This document shows positions 1 to 9,140 of a DNA stretch of 64,000 nucleotides, piece after piece. Source of the stretch: DASYVD01 sp050693035 (GTDB lineage Bacteria > Actinomycetota > UBA4738 > CALAEC01). The notes under the pieces were generated by a model that was given only the letters and a program-made list of their open reading frames with translations, did no database searches and was not told where the DNA came from. Made by a program: the position numbers and the translations under genes. Position 1 is the stretch's first letter; each line of letters begins with the position of its first letter. The DNA is taken from positions 24,653 to 88,652 of the forward strand of contig JBOGWB010000086.1 of the NCBI GenBank assembly GCA_050693035.1, read 5' to 3'.

Positions 1-287
1 AAGCCGATGCGGTTCCCGTCCAGGTCGGTGACCACGATCCCCAGGGCCATCTTCCCGACGGTCGCCTGGCGCGCGGAGCTCTCCATCAGGGCGAAGTAGA
101 GCCACGAGATGGCCGTCGTCAGCGGGGAGAGCGTGGTCTGCTGTTGTTCGCGGGGAAACACCAGAAAGAGAGGCGCGAAGACGGCGCTGAGGATGATGAG
201 GTCGAGCAGGTAGGCCGCGAACCTCCGCCAGAATCCCGCGTAGGCTGTGGGTTGTACGGTTGTGTCGCCCATCGGTTCCGCCGCCAT
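1..287 (-). CDS. RDD family membrane protein, 3' part cut by window edge
   Basis: About 95 residues are visible from an ATG at 287; the C-terminus lies beyond base 1. After a short polar N-terminus, a membrane helix around residues 22-43 is followed by a second one starting near 57. The segment then runs ARQATVGKMALGIVVTDLDG, which is the RDD signature (small polar stretch, GKMALG, DxxG). RDD proteins are small polytopic membrane proteins of mostly unknown role; some act as cation antiporters. The gene diverges from the lipoprotein starting at 404 across about 115 bases. Family membership is fairly sure, function is not. Confidence 0.8.
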   Translation of the reverse strand, partial: MAAEPMGDTTVQPTAYAGFWRRFAAYLLDLIILSAVFAPLFLVFPREQQQTTLSPLTTAISWLYFALMESSARQATVGKMALGIVVTDLDGNRIG

Positions 288-403
288 GACTCCCCCTGGT
301 CGCTGGACGCCGTCATTGTGTGTCCGGGGGGGTGGGATGAGTCAAGGAAGGCTTGGTCTCCTCATACGGGAACATCTCGGGGGTACGGCTCGTCGAAGAG
401 CCG

Positions 404-1294
404 ATGAGATCGAGACCATTCGGCAGGTTGGGGTCGGTGCTCGCTCTCGTGGCCCTGGCGGCCGCAGCCTGCGCCAGGATCACGGGGGGCGGGGGCAGCG
501 ACAGCAGGATCGAGTACCCGCGGGGCTCGGAGGACCTCGTGCTGCAGGTCCATTCGGGTGGCGGGTTCGTGCCCGTACACTGGCACCTCCGGGAACATCC
601 CCACTTCTCCCTTTACGGCGACGGGCGGGTGATCACCCAGGGCCCCCAGATCGCCATCTTCCCCCCTCCCGCCCTTCCAGCGCTGCTGGAGCGACGTGTC
701 TCCGACGAGGGGATCCAGGCCATCCTGCGGGCCGCGCGTGAGGCCGGACTCCACGGACGGGACCGGCGGTTCGAGGTCTTCGAGGTGACCGACCTCCCCA
801 CCACCACCTTCACTGTCGTGACCGATGGACAGGCCCATGAGACCGCGGTGTACGGTCTCGGCGAGGTCCCCGACGACTTGCCGGTCGCGGATCGGGAGGA
901 GCGACGGACGCTCTTCGAGTTCCAGTCCAAGCTGCTGGACCTGGAGTCGTGGCTGCCGGAGGGATCGGTGAGCCTCGATCGCCCGTACGAATACGACCGG
1001 CTGAGGGTGTTCGTCGTACCGGCCGGCGAGGGCGGCGGTGACTACGGAGGGGACGAGGAGCTGCAGCCCTCGAGGATGGACTGGCCCCTGCCGGAAGCCC
1101 TCTCGGCCTTCGGCGAGCCCATGCCGAACACGCCGGACATCCGGTGTGGTGCGGTGGAAGGTCCCGACCTGAACGAGGTCCTGACGGCCGCCGGGAAGGC
1201 CAACGTCGAGACTCTCTGGAGGAGTGGGGGGACCGTCCACCTGATCGCGTTCGTTCCCCTCCTCCCCGGAGAGCCTCCCTGCCCCGAGCAGTAG
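404..1294 (+). CDS. Putative lipoprotein, function unknown
   Basis: The 296-residue product has an Arg-rich N-terminus, a hydrophobic stretch (residues 9-22) and a Cys at 23 after LAAAA, an acceptable though weak lipobox. Export and lipid attachment are therefore likely. The mature part is a soluble beta-rich domain with no motif I recognise; Cys residues near the C-terminus could pair. The ATG at 404 was chosen over an earlier in-frame start at 353 because it places the signal peptide at the N-terminus. It is followed after about 55 bases by an MFS gene on the same strand. Confidence 0.65.
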   Translation: MRSRPFGRLGSVLALVALAAAACARITGGGGSDSRIEYPRGSEDLVLQVHSGGGFVPVHWHLREHPHFSLYGDGRVITQGPQIAIFPPPALPALLERRVSDEGIQAILRAAREAGLHGRDRRFEVFEVTDLPTTTFTVVTDGQAHETAVYGLGEVPDDLPVADREERRTLFEFQSKLLDLESWLPEGSVSLDRPYEYDRLRVFVVPAGEGGGDYGGDEELQPSRMDWPLPEALSAFGEPMPNTPDIRCGAVEGPDLNEVLTAAGKANVETLWRSGGTVHLIAFVPLLPGEPPCPEQ

Positions 1295-1348
1295 CCCCGG
1301 AAGTCTCGGGCGACGAGGCGATCGCATCCCCCTGGTAGCCTCTCCGCC

Positions 1349-2602
1349 GTGCGCGGGCGCCCACCGAAGCGGACCGATCGACGCGGAGGCAACACCGGGC
1401 GTTACCGCTGGGTGGTTCTCGGCCTCGGCATCCTGGCCCAGGCCGCCTTCGCCGCGCTCGTGGCGGGGTTCCCGGCGCTGGGGCCCGCGCTGAGAGCCGA
1501 GTACAACCTGTCCCTCTCGGCGTTCGGCGCCGTCCTCGGCGCGGTCACCGCCGGCGCCACCTTCACCCTGGTGCCCTGGGGACTGCTCACCGACCGCATC
1601 GGTGAGCGGCGATCGTTGTCCATCGGCCTCGCTGGCGCGGGCCTGGCTCTCGGCGTCTCCGCGGCCGGCGGCTCGCTCTTCCTGGCGGGGATGCTCTTCC
1701 TGGCCGGAGTTCTGGGTGCGGTGACCAACGTGGCCAGCGGCCGCGTCGTGATGGGCTGGTTCGACTTCGCCGAGCGGGGAACGGCGTTCGGGCTGCGGCA
1801 GGCGGCCGTACCGCTGGGCGGGGCGATCGCGGCGTTCACGCTGCCGGCGCTCGCCGCCACGGCTGGAGCCCGCGCCGGACTGGTGGCTCTCGGCGCGGGC
1901 TGCCTCGCCGCGGCGATCGCCTGTGGGTCGTGGCTGCGAGACCCGCCTTCGTCGCCGGACGGCGGGGAGGTGCCACGGGCGCCGTTCCGGGACCGCCGCC
2001 TCTATCGCCTGGCCGCAGCGAGCGGCCTCCTCGTGGCGGCGCAGGCCGCGGTGATCGGCTTCGTTCCCCTCTTCCTCCACGAGGAGCGCGGACTCTCTGA
2101 GGTGGGTGCCGGCCTGGCCCTGGGCGGCATCCAGGTCGTGGGCATCGTTCTCCGAGTAGCCGCGGGACGGTGGTCGGACCGGCTCGGGCGTCGCCTGGAA
2201 CCGCTTCGGCGTGCCGCGGCGGGGGTGGCCCTGGCCTGGATCGTGACGCCGCTCCTGTTCGGCGTCCCCCTCCTGGTCCTCGTTCCCGTCCTCGTCGTGG
2301 CGGGATCCCTGGCGTTCAGCTGGAACGGCCTGTCGTTCAACGCGGCAGCCGAGTACGGGGAACGGGGACGAGCGGGCACGGCGATCGCCCTCCAGCAGAC
2401 CGCGCTGTTCGCATCGGCGGCGCTGGTGGCCCCGGCGTTCGGCTGGCTCGTCAGCGTGACGTCCTGGCGGGCCGCGTACCTCACGGTGGCCCTGGGTCCC
2501 GTCGCAGCGTGGTGGCTCCTGCGCCCGCTGGCCCGTTCCGAACGGCCGGGCGGGGGGCGGGGAGTGGGAAGCGTCCCGCCCGAGGCCCCGGTCGGTCTGT
2601 AG
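1349..2602 (+). CDS. MFS transporter
   Basis: The 417-residue protein is almost entirely hydrophobic with about 12 predicted membrane helices. The loop between helices 2 and 3 carries LLTDRIGERRSL, the major facilitator signature, and a related WSDRLGRRLEPLRR repeats it in the second half. The overall pattern resembles the cyanate/nitrate-type MFS subgroup (CynX-like), but the substrate cannot be read from sequence. The start is a GTG at 1349. It ends two bases before the convergent C26 peptidase gene. Confidence 0.85.
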   Translation: MRGRPPKRTDRRGGNTGRYRWVVLGLGILAQAAFAALVAGFPALGPALRAEYNLSLSAFGAVLGAVTAGATFTLVPWGLLTDRIGERRSLSIGLAGAGLALGVSAAGGSLFLAGMLFLAGVLGAVTNVASGRVVMGWFDFAERGTAFGLRQAAVPLGGAIAAFTLPALAATAGARAGLVALGAGCLAAAIACGSWLRDPPSSPDGGEVPRAPFRDRRLYRLAAASGLLVAAQAAVIGFVPLFLHEERGLSEVGAGLALGGIQVVGIVLRVAAGRWSDRLGRRLEPLRRAAAGVALAWIVTPLLFGVPLLVLVPVLVVAGSLAFSWNGLSFNAAAEYGERGRAGTAIALQQTALFASAALVAPAFGWLVSVTSWRAAYLTVALGPVAAWWLLRPLARSERPGGGRGVGSVPPEAPVGL

Positions 2603-2604
2603 CC

Positions 2605-3327
2605 TCACCCCTCCGAGGCCTGTTCCACCAGCGCGTCGAACAGCCCCTGCTGGGCCGGGTCCTGCTCCGCGGTCCGCTCGGGGTGCCATTCGACGCCGAG
2701 CGCCCAACCATGTTCGTGCTCGACGGCCTCGACGATGGCGTCCTCGGTCCACCCGACCGGCGCCAGGCCCGCTCCCAGCCGGGCCAGGGCCTGGTGGTGA
2801 GAAGAGGACGCCGCGACCTCGTCCGCCCCCATGGCCTTGGCCACACGGGAGCCCGGTACCAGTCGCACCGTGTGAATCCGGGGAGACCGACCCGGGACGC
2901 CGTGCCCGGCGAGCCCTTCACGGCCCGTGATGTGCTGGTCGAGGCTCCCGCCCAGGGCCACGTTGAGGACCTGGATGCCCCGGCAGATCCCCAGCAGCGG
3001 TTTTCCCAGCTCGACGGCGGCACGGGCCACGGCCATCTCGAAGGCGTCGGCGTCCGGATCGATGCCGTAACACTCTGGATGGGGGGCCTCTCCGTAATAC
3101 GCCGGGTCGACGTCCCCGCCGCCGATGAGCAGCACTCCGTCGAACCGTGCCAGGCGGCGGCGAGCCTCGTCGAGGTCCACGCGCTCCGGGAAGAGGATGG
3201 CTTCCTGCCCCCCGGCGCCGTGGAGCGCCCGGATGTAGCTCGCAGGGACGCCCACGGAGTCCTGCCGCCAGGTCTTCACCTTCCCCGCAGGGAGGTGCTG
3301 CCCGGCAACCGCGATCAGCGCGCGCAT
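2605..3327 (-). CDS. Class I glutamine amidotransferase-like hydrolase, peptidase C26 (PuuD-like)
   Basis: The 240-residue protein has the C26 layout: LLIGGGDVDPAYYGE near residue 70, nucleophile Cys in GICRGIQVLN near 115, SSHHQAL near 175 and the His-Glu pair in EWHPE near 215. Family members hydrolyse gamma-glutamyl bonds, for example gamma-Glu-GABA in putrescine degradation (PuuD). Length matches PuuD-type enzymes. No putrescine genes adjoin it, so the substrate is open. The ATG at 3327 is the only sensible start, and the gene lies divergent to the GH15 gene. Confidence 0.85.
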   Translation of the reverse strand: MRALIAVAGQHLPAGKVKTWRQDSVGVPASYIRALHGAGGQEAILFPERVDLDEARRRLARFDGVLLIGGGDVDPAYYGEAPHPECYGIDPDADAFEMAVARAAVELGKPLLGICRGIQVLNVALGGSLDQHITGREGLAGHGVPGRSPRIHTVRLVPGSRVAKAMGADEVAASSSHHQALARLGAGLAPVGWTEDAIVEAVEHEHGWALGVEWHPERTAEQDPAQQGLFDALVEQASEG

Positions 3328-3405
3328 GCGGCATCCAGTCTACGAGCGGGCTTCCAGCTCGATCCGCCAGGCCCGAGGGCAGCCGGACATACAATCGCGT
3401 TGAAG

Positions 3406-5355
3406 ATGGACCTTGCCGACCCTTCAGCCGGCGTCGCTCCCGCCACGGCCGAGGCCGCGGAGGGGTATTCCCTCCAGCGCAGCCCGTTCCCGCCGATCGC
3501 AGGGTACGGGTTCCTCTCCGATCGAGAGGTGGGAGCCCTCGTCGCGCCGAACGGGAACGTCGAGTGGTTGTGCCTGCCGAGGCCGGAGGGTCCCAGCGTG
3601 TTCGGGGCCATCCTGGACCGATCGGCCGGAGGGTTCCGGTTGGGACCGTCGGACGTCACGGTGGCCGCGGGTCGCCGGTACCTCCCCGGGACCATGGTTC
3701 TCGAGACCACCTGGCAGACCGGGTCGGGCTGGCTGATCGTCAGGGACGCGCTCACCATCGGGCCCTGGTACAGCAAGGAGCGGCTCGAGCACTACAAGCG
3801 TCCGCCGGGCGACCACCAGGCCGAGCACTGCCTGCTCCGCACGGTCAAATGCGTGAACGGCCAGGTGGAACTGGCGCTCAACTGCGAGCCCGTCTTCGAC
3901 TACGGGCGGGTCGAGGCCGAGTGGGACTACACCGATCTCGGGTACCGGCAGGCCATCGCCAGGGGCGGAGAGGGCGACCCGGTCCTCCGCCTCACCACCA
4001 GCCTTCGGCTGGCCTTCGAGGGACGCTCCGCCCATGCGTACAGCACCCTCACCGAAGGGGACTCGGCGTTCGCCGCCCTCACGTGGTCCGAGGAGCCCTC
4101 CCCGCCGCTCACGTTCGAGGAGGGCGCGGATCGGATGTGGCGTACCGGGAACTACTGGCGGGAGTGGCTGCACCACGGCGAGTTCCCCGACCATCCGTGG
4201 CGGATCTTCCTGCAACGGAGCGCGCTCACGCTCAAGGGCCTGACCTACGTGCCGACCGGCGCCCTGCTGGCAGCCGCAACCACCTCCTTGCCCGAGACAC
4301 CTGGGGGTGAACGGAACTGGGACTACCGATACAGCTGGGTCCGGGACGCCACGTTCGGCCTGTGGGGCCTGTACACCCTGGGGTTCGACTACGAGGCCAA
4401 CAACTTCTTCTACTTCATCGCCGACGCCTGCGCCGAGGGCGACGATCTGCAGCCGATGTATGCGGTGGGCGGAGAGAAGGAGCTCGAAGAGCAGACGCTG
4501 GACCACCTTTCCGGTTACGAGTCCGCGCGTCCCGTCCGGATCGGGAACGCTGCCTACAAGCAGAAGCAGCACGACGTGTGGGGGTCCTTGCTGGACTCGG
4601 TGTACCTGCACACGAGATCCCGGGATCACCTCGAGGAACGGGTGTGGCCGCTCCTCAAGCGGGCCGTGGAGGACGCCGTCGCCAACTGGCGAGAGCCGGA
4701 CCGAGGGATCTGGGAGGTGCGGGGCGAGCCGAAGCACTTCACGTCCTCCAAGATGATGTGCTGGGTGGCGTGCGACCGAGGGGCTCGTCTGGCCCGGCTG
4801 CACGGCGATTCCGACCTGGCCGAGCGGTGGCGCCAGACCGCTGAGGAGATCCACGCCGACATCTGCGAGCACGGCATCGACGACCGAGGGGTGTTCGTGC
4901 AGCACTACGACACCACGGCTCTCGACGCCTCCCTCCTGCTGATGCCGCTGGTGCGATTCCTTCCCCCGGACGACGCCCGGGTCCACGCCACCGTGCTGGC
5001 CATCGCCGACGAGCTCACGGTGGACGGGCTGGTGCTCCGGTACCGCGTCGACGAGACCGACGACGGGCTGACCGGCGAGGAGGGCACCTTCGCGATCTGC
5101 TCCTTCTGGCTCGTCTCCGCGTTGGCCGAGATCGGGGAGGTCGTCCGGTCCCGCGTCCTGTGCGAAAGGTTGCTCTCCTACGCGAGCCCGTTGCTCCTGT
5201 ACGCGGAGGAGATCGATCCCCGGAGCGGGCGGCACCTGGGCAACTTCCCCCAGGCGTTCACGCACCTGGCGCTGATCAACGCGGTGATGCACGTGATCAG
5301 GGCGGAAGAGCAGGAATCCATGCGGTTCACCCCGGCCCATCCGACGCCGGTGTGA
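3406..5355 (+). CDS. Glycoside hydrolase family 15 (glucoamylase / alpha,alpha-trehalase type)
   Basis: The 649-residue protein has the N-terminal beta-sandwich of GH15 enzymes (GYGFLSDREVGALVAPNG near residue 30) and an (alpha/alpha)6 barrel. Catalytic-region motifs are YRYSWVRDATFG near 310, GIWEVRGEPKHFTSSKMMCW near 440 (general acid Glu) and GEEGTFAICSFW near 560 (general base Glu). In actinobacteria such proteins include cytoplasmic trehalases as well as glucoamylases, and no signal peptide is seen, so an intracellular trehalase or oligosaccharide role is plausible. The ATG at 3406 was chosen; a TTG two codons upstream is possible. It converges with sthA, one base apart. Confidence 0.9.
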   Translation: MDLADPSAGVAPATAEAAEGYSLQRSPFPPIAGYGFLSDREVGALVAPNGNVEWLCLPRPEGPSVFGAILDRSAGGFRLGPSDVTVAAGRRYLPGTMVLETTWQTGSGWLIVRDALTIGPWYSKERLEHYKRPPGDHQAEHCLLRTVKCVNGQVELALNCEPVFDYGRVEAEWDYTDLGYRQAIARGGEGDPVLRLTTSLRLAFEGRSAHAYSTLTEGDSAFAALTWSEEPSPPLTFEEGADRMWRTGNYWREWLHHGEFPDHPWRIFLQRSALTLKGLTYVPTGALLAAATTSLPETPGGERNWDYRYSWVRDATFGLWGLYTLGFDYEANNFFYFIADACAEGDDLQPMYAVGGEKELEEQTLDHLSGYESARPVRIGNAAYKQKQHDVWGSLLDSVYLHTRSRDHLEERVWPLLKRAVEDAVANWREPDRGIWEVRGEPKHFTSSKMMCWVACDRGARLARLHGDSDLAERWRQTAEEIHADICEHGIDDRGVFVQHYDTTALDASLLLMPLVRFLPPDDARVHATVLAIADELTVDGLVLRYRVDETDDGLTGEEGTFAICSFWLVSALAEIGEVVRSRVLCERLLSYASPLLLYAEEIDPRSGRHLGNFPQAFTHLALINAVMHVIRAEEQESMRFTPAHPTPV

Positions 5356-5356
5356 C

Positions 5357-6775
5357 TCAGAGATCGTTCTCCGCGTCCGGTCCCAGGCGGCTCAGCGCGT
5401 GGAGCTTGTTCTGGGCGTCGAGCGCCGCCACCTTGTACGCCTCGGCCAGCGTCGGGTAGTTGAAGACGGCGTTCAGCAGATAATCGAGCGTCCCCTGATT
5501 GCCCATCACGGCCTGGCCGATGTGGACAAGCTCGGTCGCTCCCGTTCCCAGCACGTGCACACCCAGCAGCCGCCGGTCGTCCGGGGACACCAGGAGCTTC
5601 AACATCCCGTGGCTCTCCCCGAGGATGGCTCCCCGGGCGAGCTCCCGGTACCGCGAGATGCCCACTTCGTACGCCACCCCCGCCTCGGTCAGCTCTCCTT
5701 CGGTCTTCCCGACGAAGCTGATCTCGGGGATGGTGTAGATGCCGATCGGGAGGAGGCCCGGCGCCGACCGGACCGGCTGCCCGAAGGCGTCGAGCGCCGC
5801 GATACGGCCCTGCTCCATGGCCGTGGAAGCCAGGCTGGGAAAACCCACCACGTCGCCCACCGCGTAGATGTGTTCGACCGGAGTCCGGAAGTTCTCCCCG
5901 ACCTCGATGCGCCCTCGCTCGTCGGCCTCCAGGCCGGCCTTGGCGAGATCCAGCTCGTCGGTGGCGCCATCCCGGCCCGCCGAGTACAGGACGGCTTCGG
6001 CGGCGACGCGCTTACCGCTGGCCAGCTCGACGAGCGCGCCCTCCTCCAACGACTTCACCGCGGTCACCTCTTCTCCGAGGCGGAAGGTCAGCCCGAGATC
6101 GCGGAGGTCGTGCTGGAGACCCTCGATGATCTCGTCGTCGCAGAACTCGAGGATCCGTCGCCGCTTGTCCACCAGGGTGACCTTGCTCCCCAGAGCGGCG
6201 AAGATCGACGCGTACTCGATCCCGACCACCCCGCCGCCGACCACGACGAGGGAGCCGGGGATCCGTTCGACCTTGAACAGCCCGTCGGAGTCGAAGACGG
6301 CTCGGTCGTCGAAGGCCACCGCGGAGGGCCGGGCCGGGCGGGTGCCCGTACCGATCACGATGTACTCGCCGGACACCGTGCGCTCGGAGCCGTTGGTCCC
6401 GACCACCACCGTGTGGGGATCGACGAAGCGGGCCACTCCGTCCAGGATGGAAACATGGTTCCGGGTGAGCTGGTCCCGGATCACGTCGGTCTCACGCCGG
6501 ATCACGTCCAGGTACCGTGAGCGGAGATCCTCCATCGTGATCTCTTCCTTGACGCGATAGCTCTGGCCGTACACCCCGCGCTGCGTGAACCCGGTGAGAT
6601 GGAGAACGGCCTCGCGGAGGGTCTTGGAGGGGATGGTTCCGGTGATCACGCAGACGCCGCCCAGCTGCCTGCGCTCCACCACGGCGGCCCGCCGGCCCAG
6701 CTTCGCCGCCTGGATCGCCGCTTTCTGGCCCGCCGGCCCGCACCCGATGGCGAGCAGCTCGTAGTCGTGGGCCAT
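5357..6775 (-). CDS. sthA: Soluble pyridine nucleotide transhydrogenase (SthA/UdhA type)
   Basis: This is a 472-residue flavoprotein of the pyridine nucleotide-disulfide reductase fold. FAD binding is marked by GCGPAGQKAA near residue 11, NAD(P) binding by VVGGGVVGIEYASI near 185, and a C-terminal dimerisation domain contains YPTLAEAYKVAALDA. At the redox site C42 is kept but the partner five residues on is Thr (T47) rather than Cys. This is the SthA hallmark that separates it from lipoamide dehydrogenase and mercuric reductase. SthA moves hydride between NADPH and NAD+. It lies four bases downstream of the double hotdog gene, probably in one transcript. Confidence 0.88.
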   Translation of the reverse strand: MAHDYELLAIGCGPAGQKAAIQAAKLGRRAAVVERRQLGGVCVITGTIPSKTLREAVLHLTGFTQRGVYGQSYRVKEEITMEDLRSRYLDVIRRETDVIRDQLTRNHVSILDGVARFVDPHTVVVGTNGSERTVSGEYIVIGTGTRPARPSAVAFDDRAVFDSDGLFKVERIPGSLVVVGGGVVGIEYASIFAALGSKVTLVDKRRRILEFCDDEIIEGLQHDLRDLGLTFRLGEEVTAVKSLEEGALVELASGKRVAAEAVLYSAGRDGATDELDLAKAGLEADERGRIEVGENFRTPVEHIYAVGDVVGFPSLASTAMEQGRIAALDAFGQPVRSAPGLLPIGIYTIPEISFVGKTEGELTEAGVAYEVGISRYRELARGAILGESHGMLKLLVSPDDRRLLGVHVLGTGATELVHIGQAVMGNQGTLDYLLNAVFNYPTLAEAYKVAALDAQNKLHALSRLGPDAENDL

Positions 6776-6779
6776 GTCG

Positions 6780-7868
6780 TCAGCCCTCCTCGGCGGGCCC
6801 CTCGTCCAAGGTCGCCACCGGCCTGGCAGGGTTCCACGGGACGCCCGGGAGGATCATGGCGCTGCTGGTGGCCATGGCCACGCGCTTCCCGTCGGCGTCC
6901 TCGACCTCGGCAGTGGTCACCGCGATGGTCCTGCCCCGGTGAACCACTCTGGCTTCCGCCACCAGGTCGCGGCCGTCCGCCGTCACGGGCCGGAGAAAGT
7001 TGATCTTCAGGTCGAGCGTCCCGAACGACGTGGCCGGGGGAAGGGTCGTGGTGACGGCGCTGTTGATCCCGCCGTCGATGAAGAGGGCGATGACCCCGCC
7101 GTAGAACGTTCCGAACCCCGTGCAGAACCACTCGCTCGCGGGCATCGACCACGTGGAGGATCCTTCGTCCGCCTCGAGGAGTCGCCATCCGGACAATTGA
7201 CACACGGGGGGAGTGGCCCGCTCTCCCTTCAACCACGATTGGACCAGCTCGAGTCCGGCGATCCGGTCCCACTCTTCCTGGGAGGGCACCTCTCCCTCGA
7301 CCGGCCGGAGGTACGGATCAGGTGTCGGGTATTCGATGCTCTGCGCCGGCGGAAGCGAGGCCGGCGGATCCGGCGGGTCGAACGGCAGCTTCCGCAGCAC
7401 GCATCGGGAGGTGGCGTGGGCGAGGAGCCGTCCGCCGGCATCCTCGATGCGGCCCTCGGAGAGTCCCTGGCGCGAACCGGCATGGATGAGGGTGGCCCGG
7501 CTCACCAAACTCCCACTGGCCGGCGTGGCCGGTCGGAGGAAGTTCATCGACAGCTCCGAAGTGGCGAGGACGGTTCCCTTCGGGAGGGTGTTGTAGATGG
7601 CTCCCCCGAGAGCAGCGTCCGCCACGACCGCCAGCGCGCCCCCCGGGAACACTCCGGCGGCGGACTGCCACCATGGACTGGCCGGGACGGTCCACGTCGA
7701 CGTCCCGTTCCGGGCATCGACCGGGGCCAGCCCGGTGAGGTGATGGATCGGCGGGAACGGCACCCTTCGCTCGACGAATGGAAGGATCTGCTCCGCTGGC
7801 GGCAACGCGAAGAGCCACGGTTGCTCGAGATACGCGTACCTTCCGCGGACCGGCTCGTCGATGATCAC
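6780..7868 (-). CDS. Tandem hotdog-fold (PaaI-like) thioesterase
   Basis: The 362 residues hold two homologous hotdog domains. The first (about 40-170) has GVFPGGALAVVADAALGGAI then ELSMNFLRPATPA. The second (about 230-345) has GFGTFYGGVIALFIDGGINS then DLKINFLRPVTADG. Both carry the helix and strand pattern of PaaI/YigI acyl-CoA thioesterases. A fused double hotdog can form the usual dimeric active site within one chain. The start is GTG at 7868. It is the upstream gene of a pair with sthA. Substrate unknown. Confidence 0.8.
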   Translation of the reverse strand: MIIDEPVRGRYAYLEQPWLFALPPAEQILPFVERRVPFPPIHHLTGLAPVDARNGTSTWTVPASPWWQSAAGVFPGGALAVVADAALGGAIYNTLPKGTVLATSELSMNFLRPATPASGSLVSRATLIHAGSRQGLSEGRIEDAGGRLLAHATSRCVLRKLPFDPPDPPASLPPAQSIEYPTPDPYLRPVEGEVPSQEEWDRIAGLELVQSWLKGERATPPVCQLSGWRLLEADEGSSTWSMPASEWFCTGFGTFYGGVIALFIDGGINSAVTTTLPPATSFGTLDLKINFLRPVTADGRDLVAEARVVHRGRTIAVTTAEVEDADGKRVAMATSSAMILPGVPWNPARPVATLDEGPAEEG

Positions 7869-8109
7869 GACGCGAGGATATCCCGGGAGGAGGGTCGAGC
7901 GGCAGGCTCCCTCAGACCGTGCGGCTTCCCCGGTTGCTCTGATCGGTCAGGCGGCGCAGGCCCATCTCACCGGCCGGTGGCGGAGAAGTGCTGATAGTCT
8001 TTCGAGGAGGCCCAAGTATCGACCGTCTCCGGTTCGCGCAAAACCCGGATTCCAGAAACCTTCCCGGAGAGCCGAAAACCGGAAATGAGGCCGTTTCCAA
8101 AGGCATCCG

Positions 8110-8337
8110 ATGATCTGTCCATGCTGCTACGACGCGCTCCGGGGTGAGAACGAGGTGCCCCGCCAGGTGGCCCGGGTCCGCCCGGGGGACCTCTACTGCG
8201 AACGCTGCCAGTGGCTCTTCGCCCGTGAACTGATCAAGGCGGAGGGTCCGGTGGCCCTTTCCGCCGTCTGGCACTGCCCGATCCACAAGACCCTGAATCC
8301 CCGTCGGGAGCTTCCCACCGCTCCCCCTCAGGGATAG
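8110..8337 (+). CDS. Small Cys-rich (zinc-ribbon-like) protein, unknown
   Basis: This 75-residue protein is not one I recognise. It carries Cys at 3, 5 and 6, a CxxC at 30-33 and H55-C56-x2-H59, which would fit one or two metal sites. The spacing from the convergent lipoprotein gene is 17 bases. The start at ATG 8110 lies just after a region with no other gene (7869-8109). Codon usage looks like that of neighbours. It could be a short zinc-binding regulator or adaptor, but this is inference. Confidence 0.55.
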   Translation: MICPCCYDALRGENEVPRQVARVRPGDLYCERCQWLFARELIKAEGPVALSAVWHCPIHKTLNPRRELPTAPPQG

Positions 8338-8354
8338 CCGGCTCGCGGTCGAGC

Positions 8355-8822
8355 TCAGGCGTCCTTCTCGGCTCCGTCCACCAGACGCCGGCCGGCCAGT
8401 GGTTCGCTCAGATCCACCCGGACCGCCTTCAGAACGGCGAGCTCGATGCACACCTCCGCCGAGGGGACGCGGCCCGCGTAGACCGTGATGACAACGGAGC
8501 GCCTCCGGTAGTCCACGTCCACTCGGGAGACGCCGTAGCATTGCTCGACCCCACCGTAGAACCGAACCTCCACGTTCCGGGGGTCCAGGACCCGTGCCTT
8601 GTCCCATGGCTGCGGCCGGACGTCCACAAGCCCCGGGCGTGGTTCGACGACCAGTGGGGTGGGCTTCCCGGGGGTGAGGTCGGGGTCAGGAGTCGAGGAG
8701 ATCGGGGTATCGGAGCCGGGACCTGCCGTTCCACCTTCACCGAGGCCCGCGCACGCGGTGAGCAGGACCGTACCCGCCAGCAGAGCGGCGACGATGGGGA
8801 CGGGGGCTTGGTTCGTTCTCAT
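8355..8822 (-). CDS. Putative lipoprotein, function unknown
   Basis: The 155-residue protein starts with a clear type II signal peptide: a hydrophobic stretch AALLAGTVLL followed by lipobox LTAC with the lipidated Cys at about residue 24. A Pro/Thr/Ser-rich linker (about residues 30-55) follows, typical of actinobacterial lipoproteins, then a small folded domain with two Cys that could form a disulfide. No family is recognised. It converges with the zinc-ribbon-like gene. Confidence 0.65.
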   Translation of the reverse strand: MRTNQAPVPIVAALLAGTVLLTACAGLGEGGTAGPGSDTPISSTPDPDLTPGKPTPLVVEPRPGLVDVRPQPWDKARVLDPRNVEVRFYGGVEQCYGVSRVDVDYRRRSVVITVYAGRVPSAEVCIELAVLKAVRVDLSEPLAGRRLVDGAEKDA

Positions 8823-9140
8823 GGTCGTTAGACGGGGGAAGACGGAACAGGGTTCCGGGGCAGGAGCTCACGCTTCCCGCGTCGAAGGCTAACAGCGAGC
8901 GAGAGCATCTTGTCTGTCGCGAAGGCTTCCCTGCTCGCCGATCAGGAAATTCGTGCACGGATCGGCTCGCGGCGATGCCCGTGCGGAGGGGGCGCCTGGC
9001 CCGTCTGGCCTCGTCCTCTCCGTCGCCGCCGTCGGGGCGACGCCGGCGGCACCGGGGAGCCGGGCGCCCCGGAACGGAGTCACGTGGCCTCGCCCTGAGC
9101 AGGCCCTCGGTTCGCACTCCTCGTCACATAGGGTGACGCC
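8823..9140. other. Non-coding gap without recognised content
   Basis: These 318 bases separate two divergent genes (lipoprotein on minus, CapA-type on plus). Open frames crossing it are Arg/Pro-rich with no start context and look like GC-driven artefacts. No tRNA, terminator with a T-tract or clear promoter was found. Promoters for both flanking genes presumably lie here. Confidence 0.5.

Noticed and set aside
362..2752. Minus-strand open frame of 796 codons
   Set aside because: It is antisense to a lipoprotein and an MFS gene with clear motifs, and its translation is Arg/Gly/His-rich low complexity, as expected for the reverse frame of a high-GC gene.
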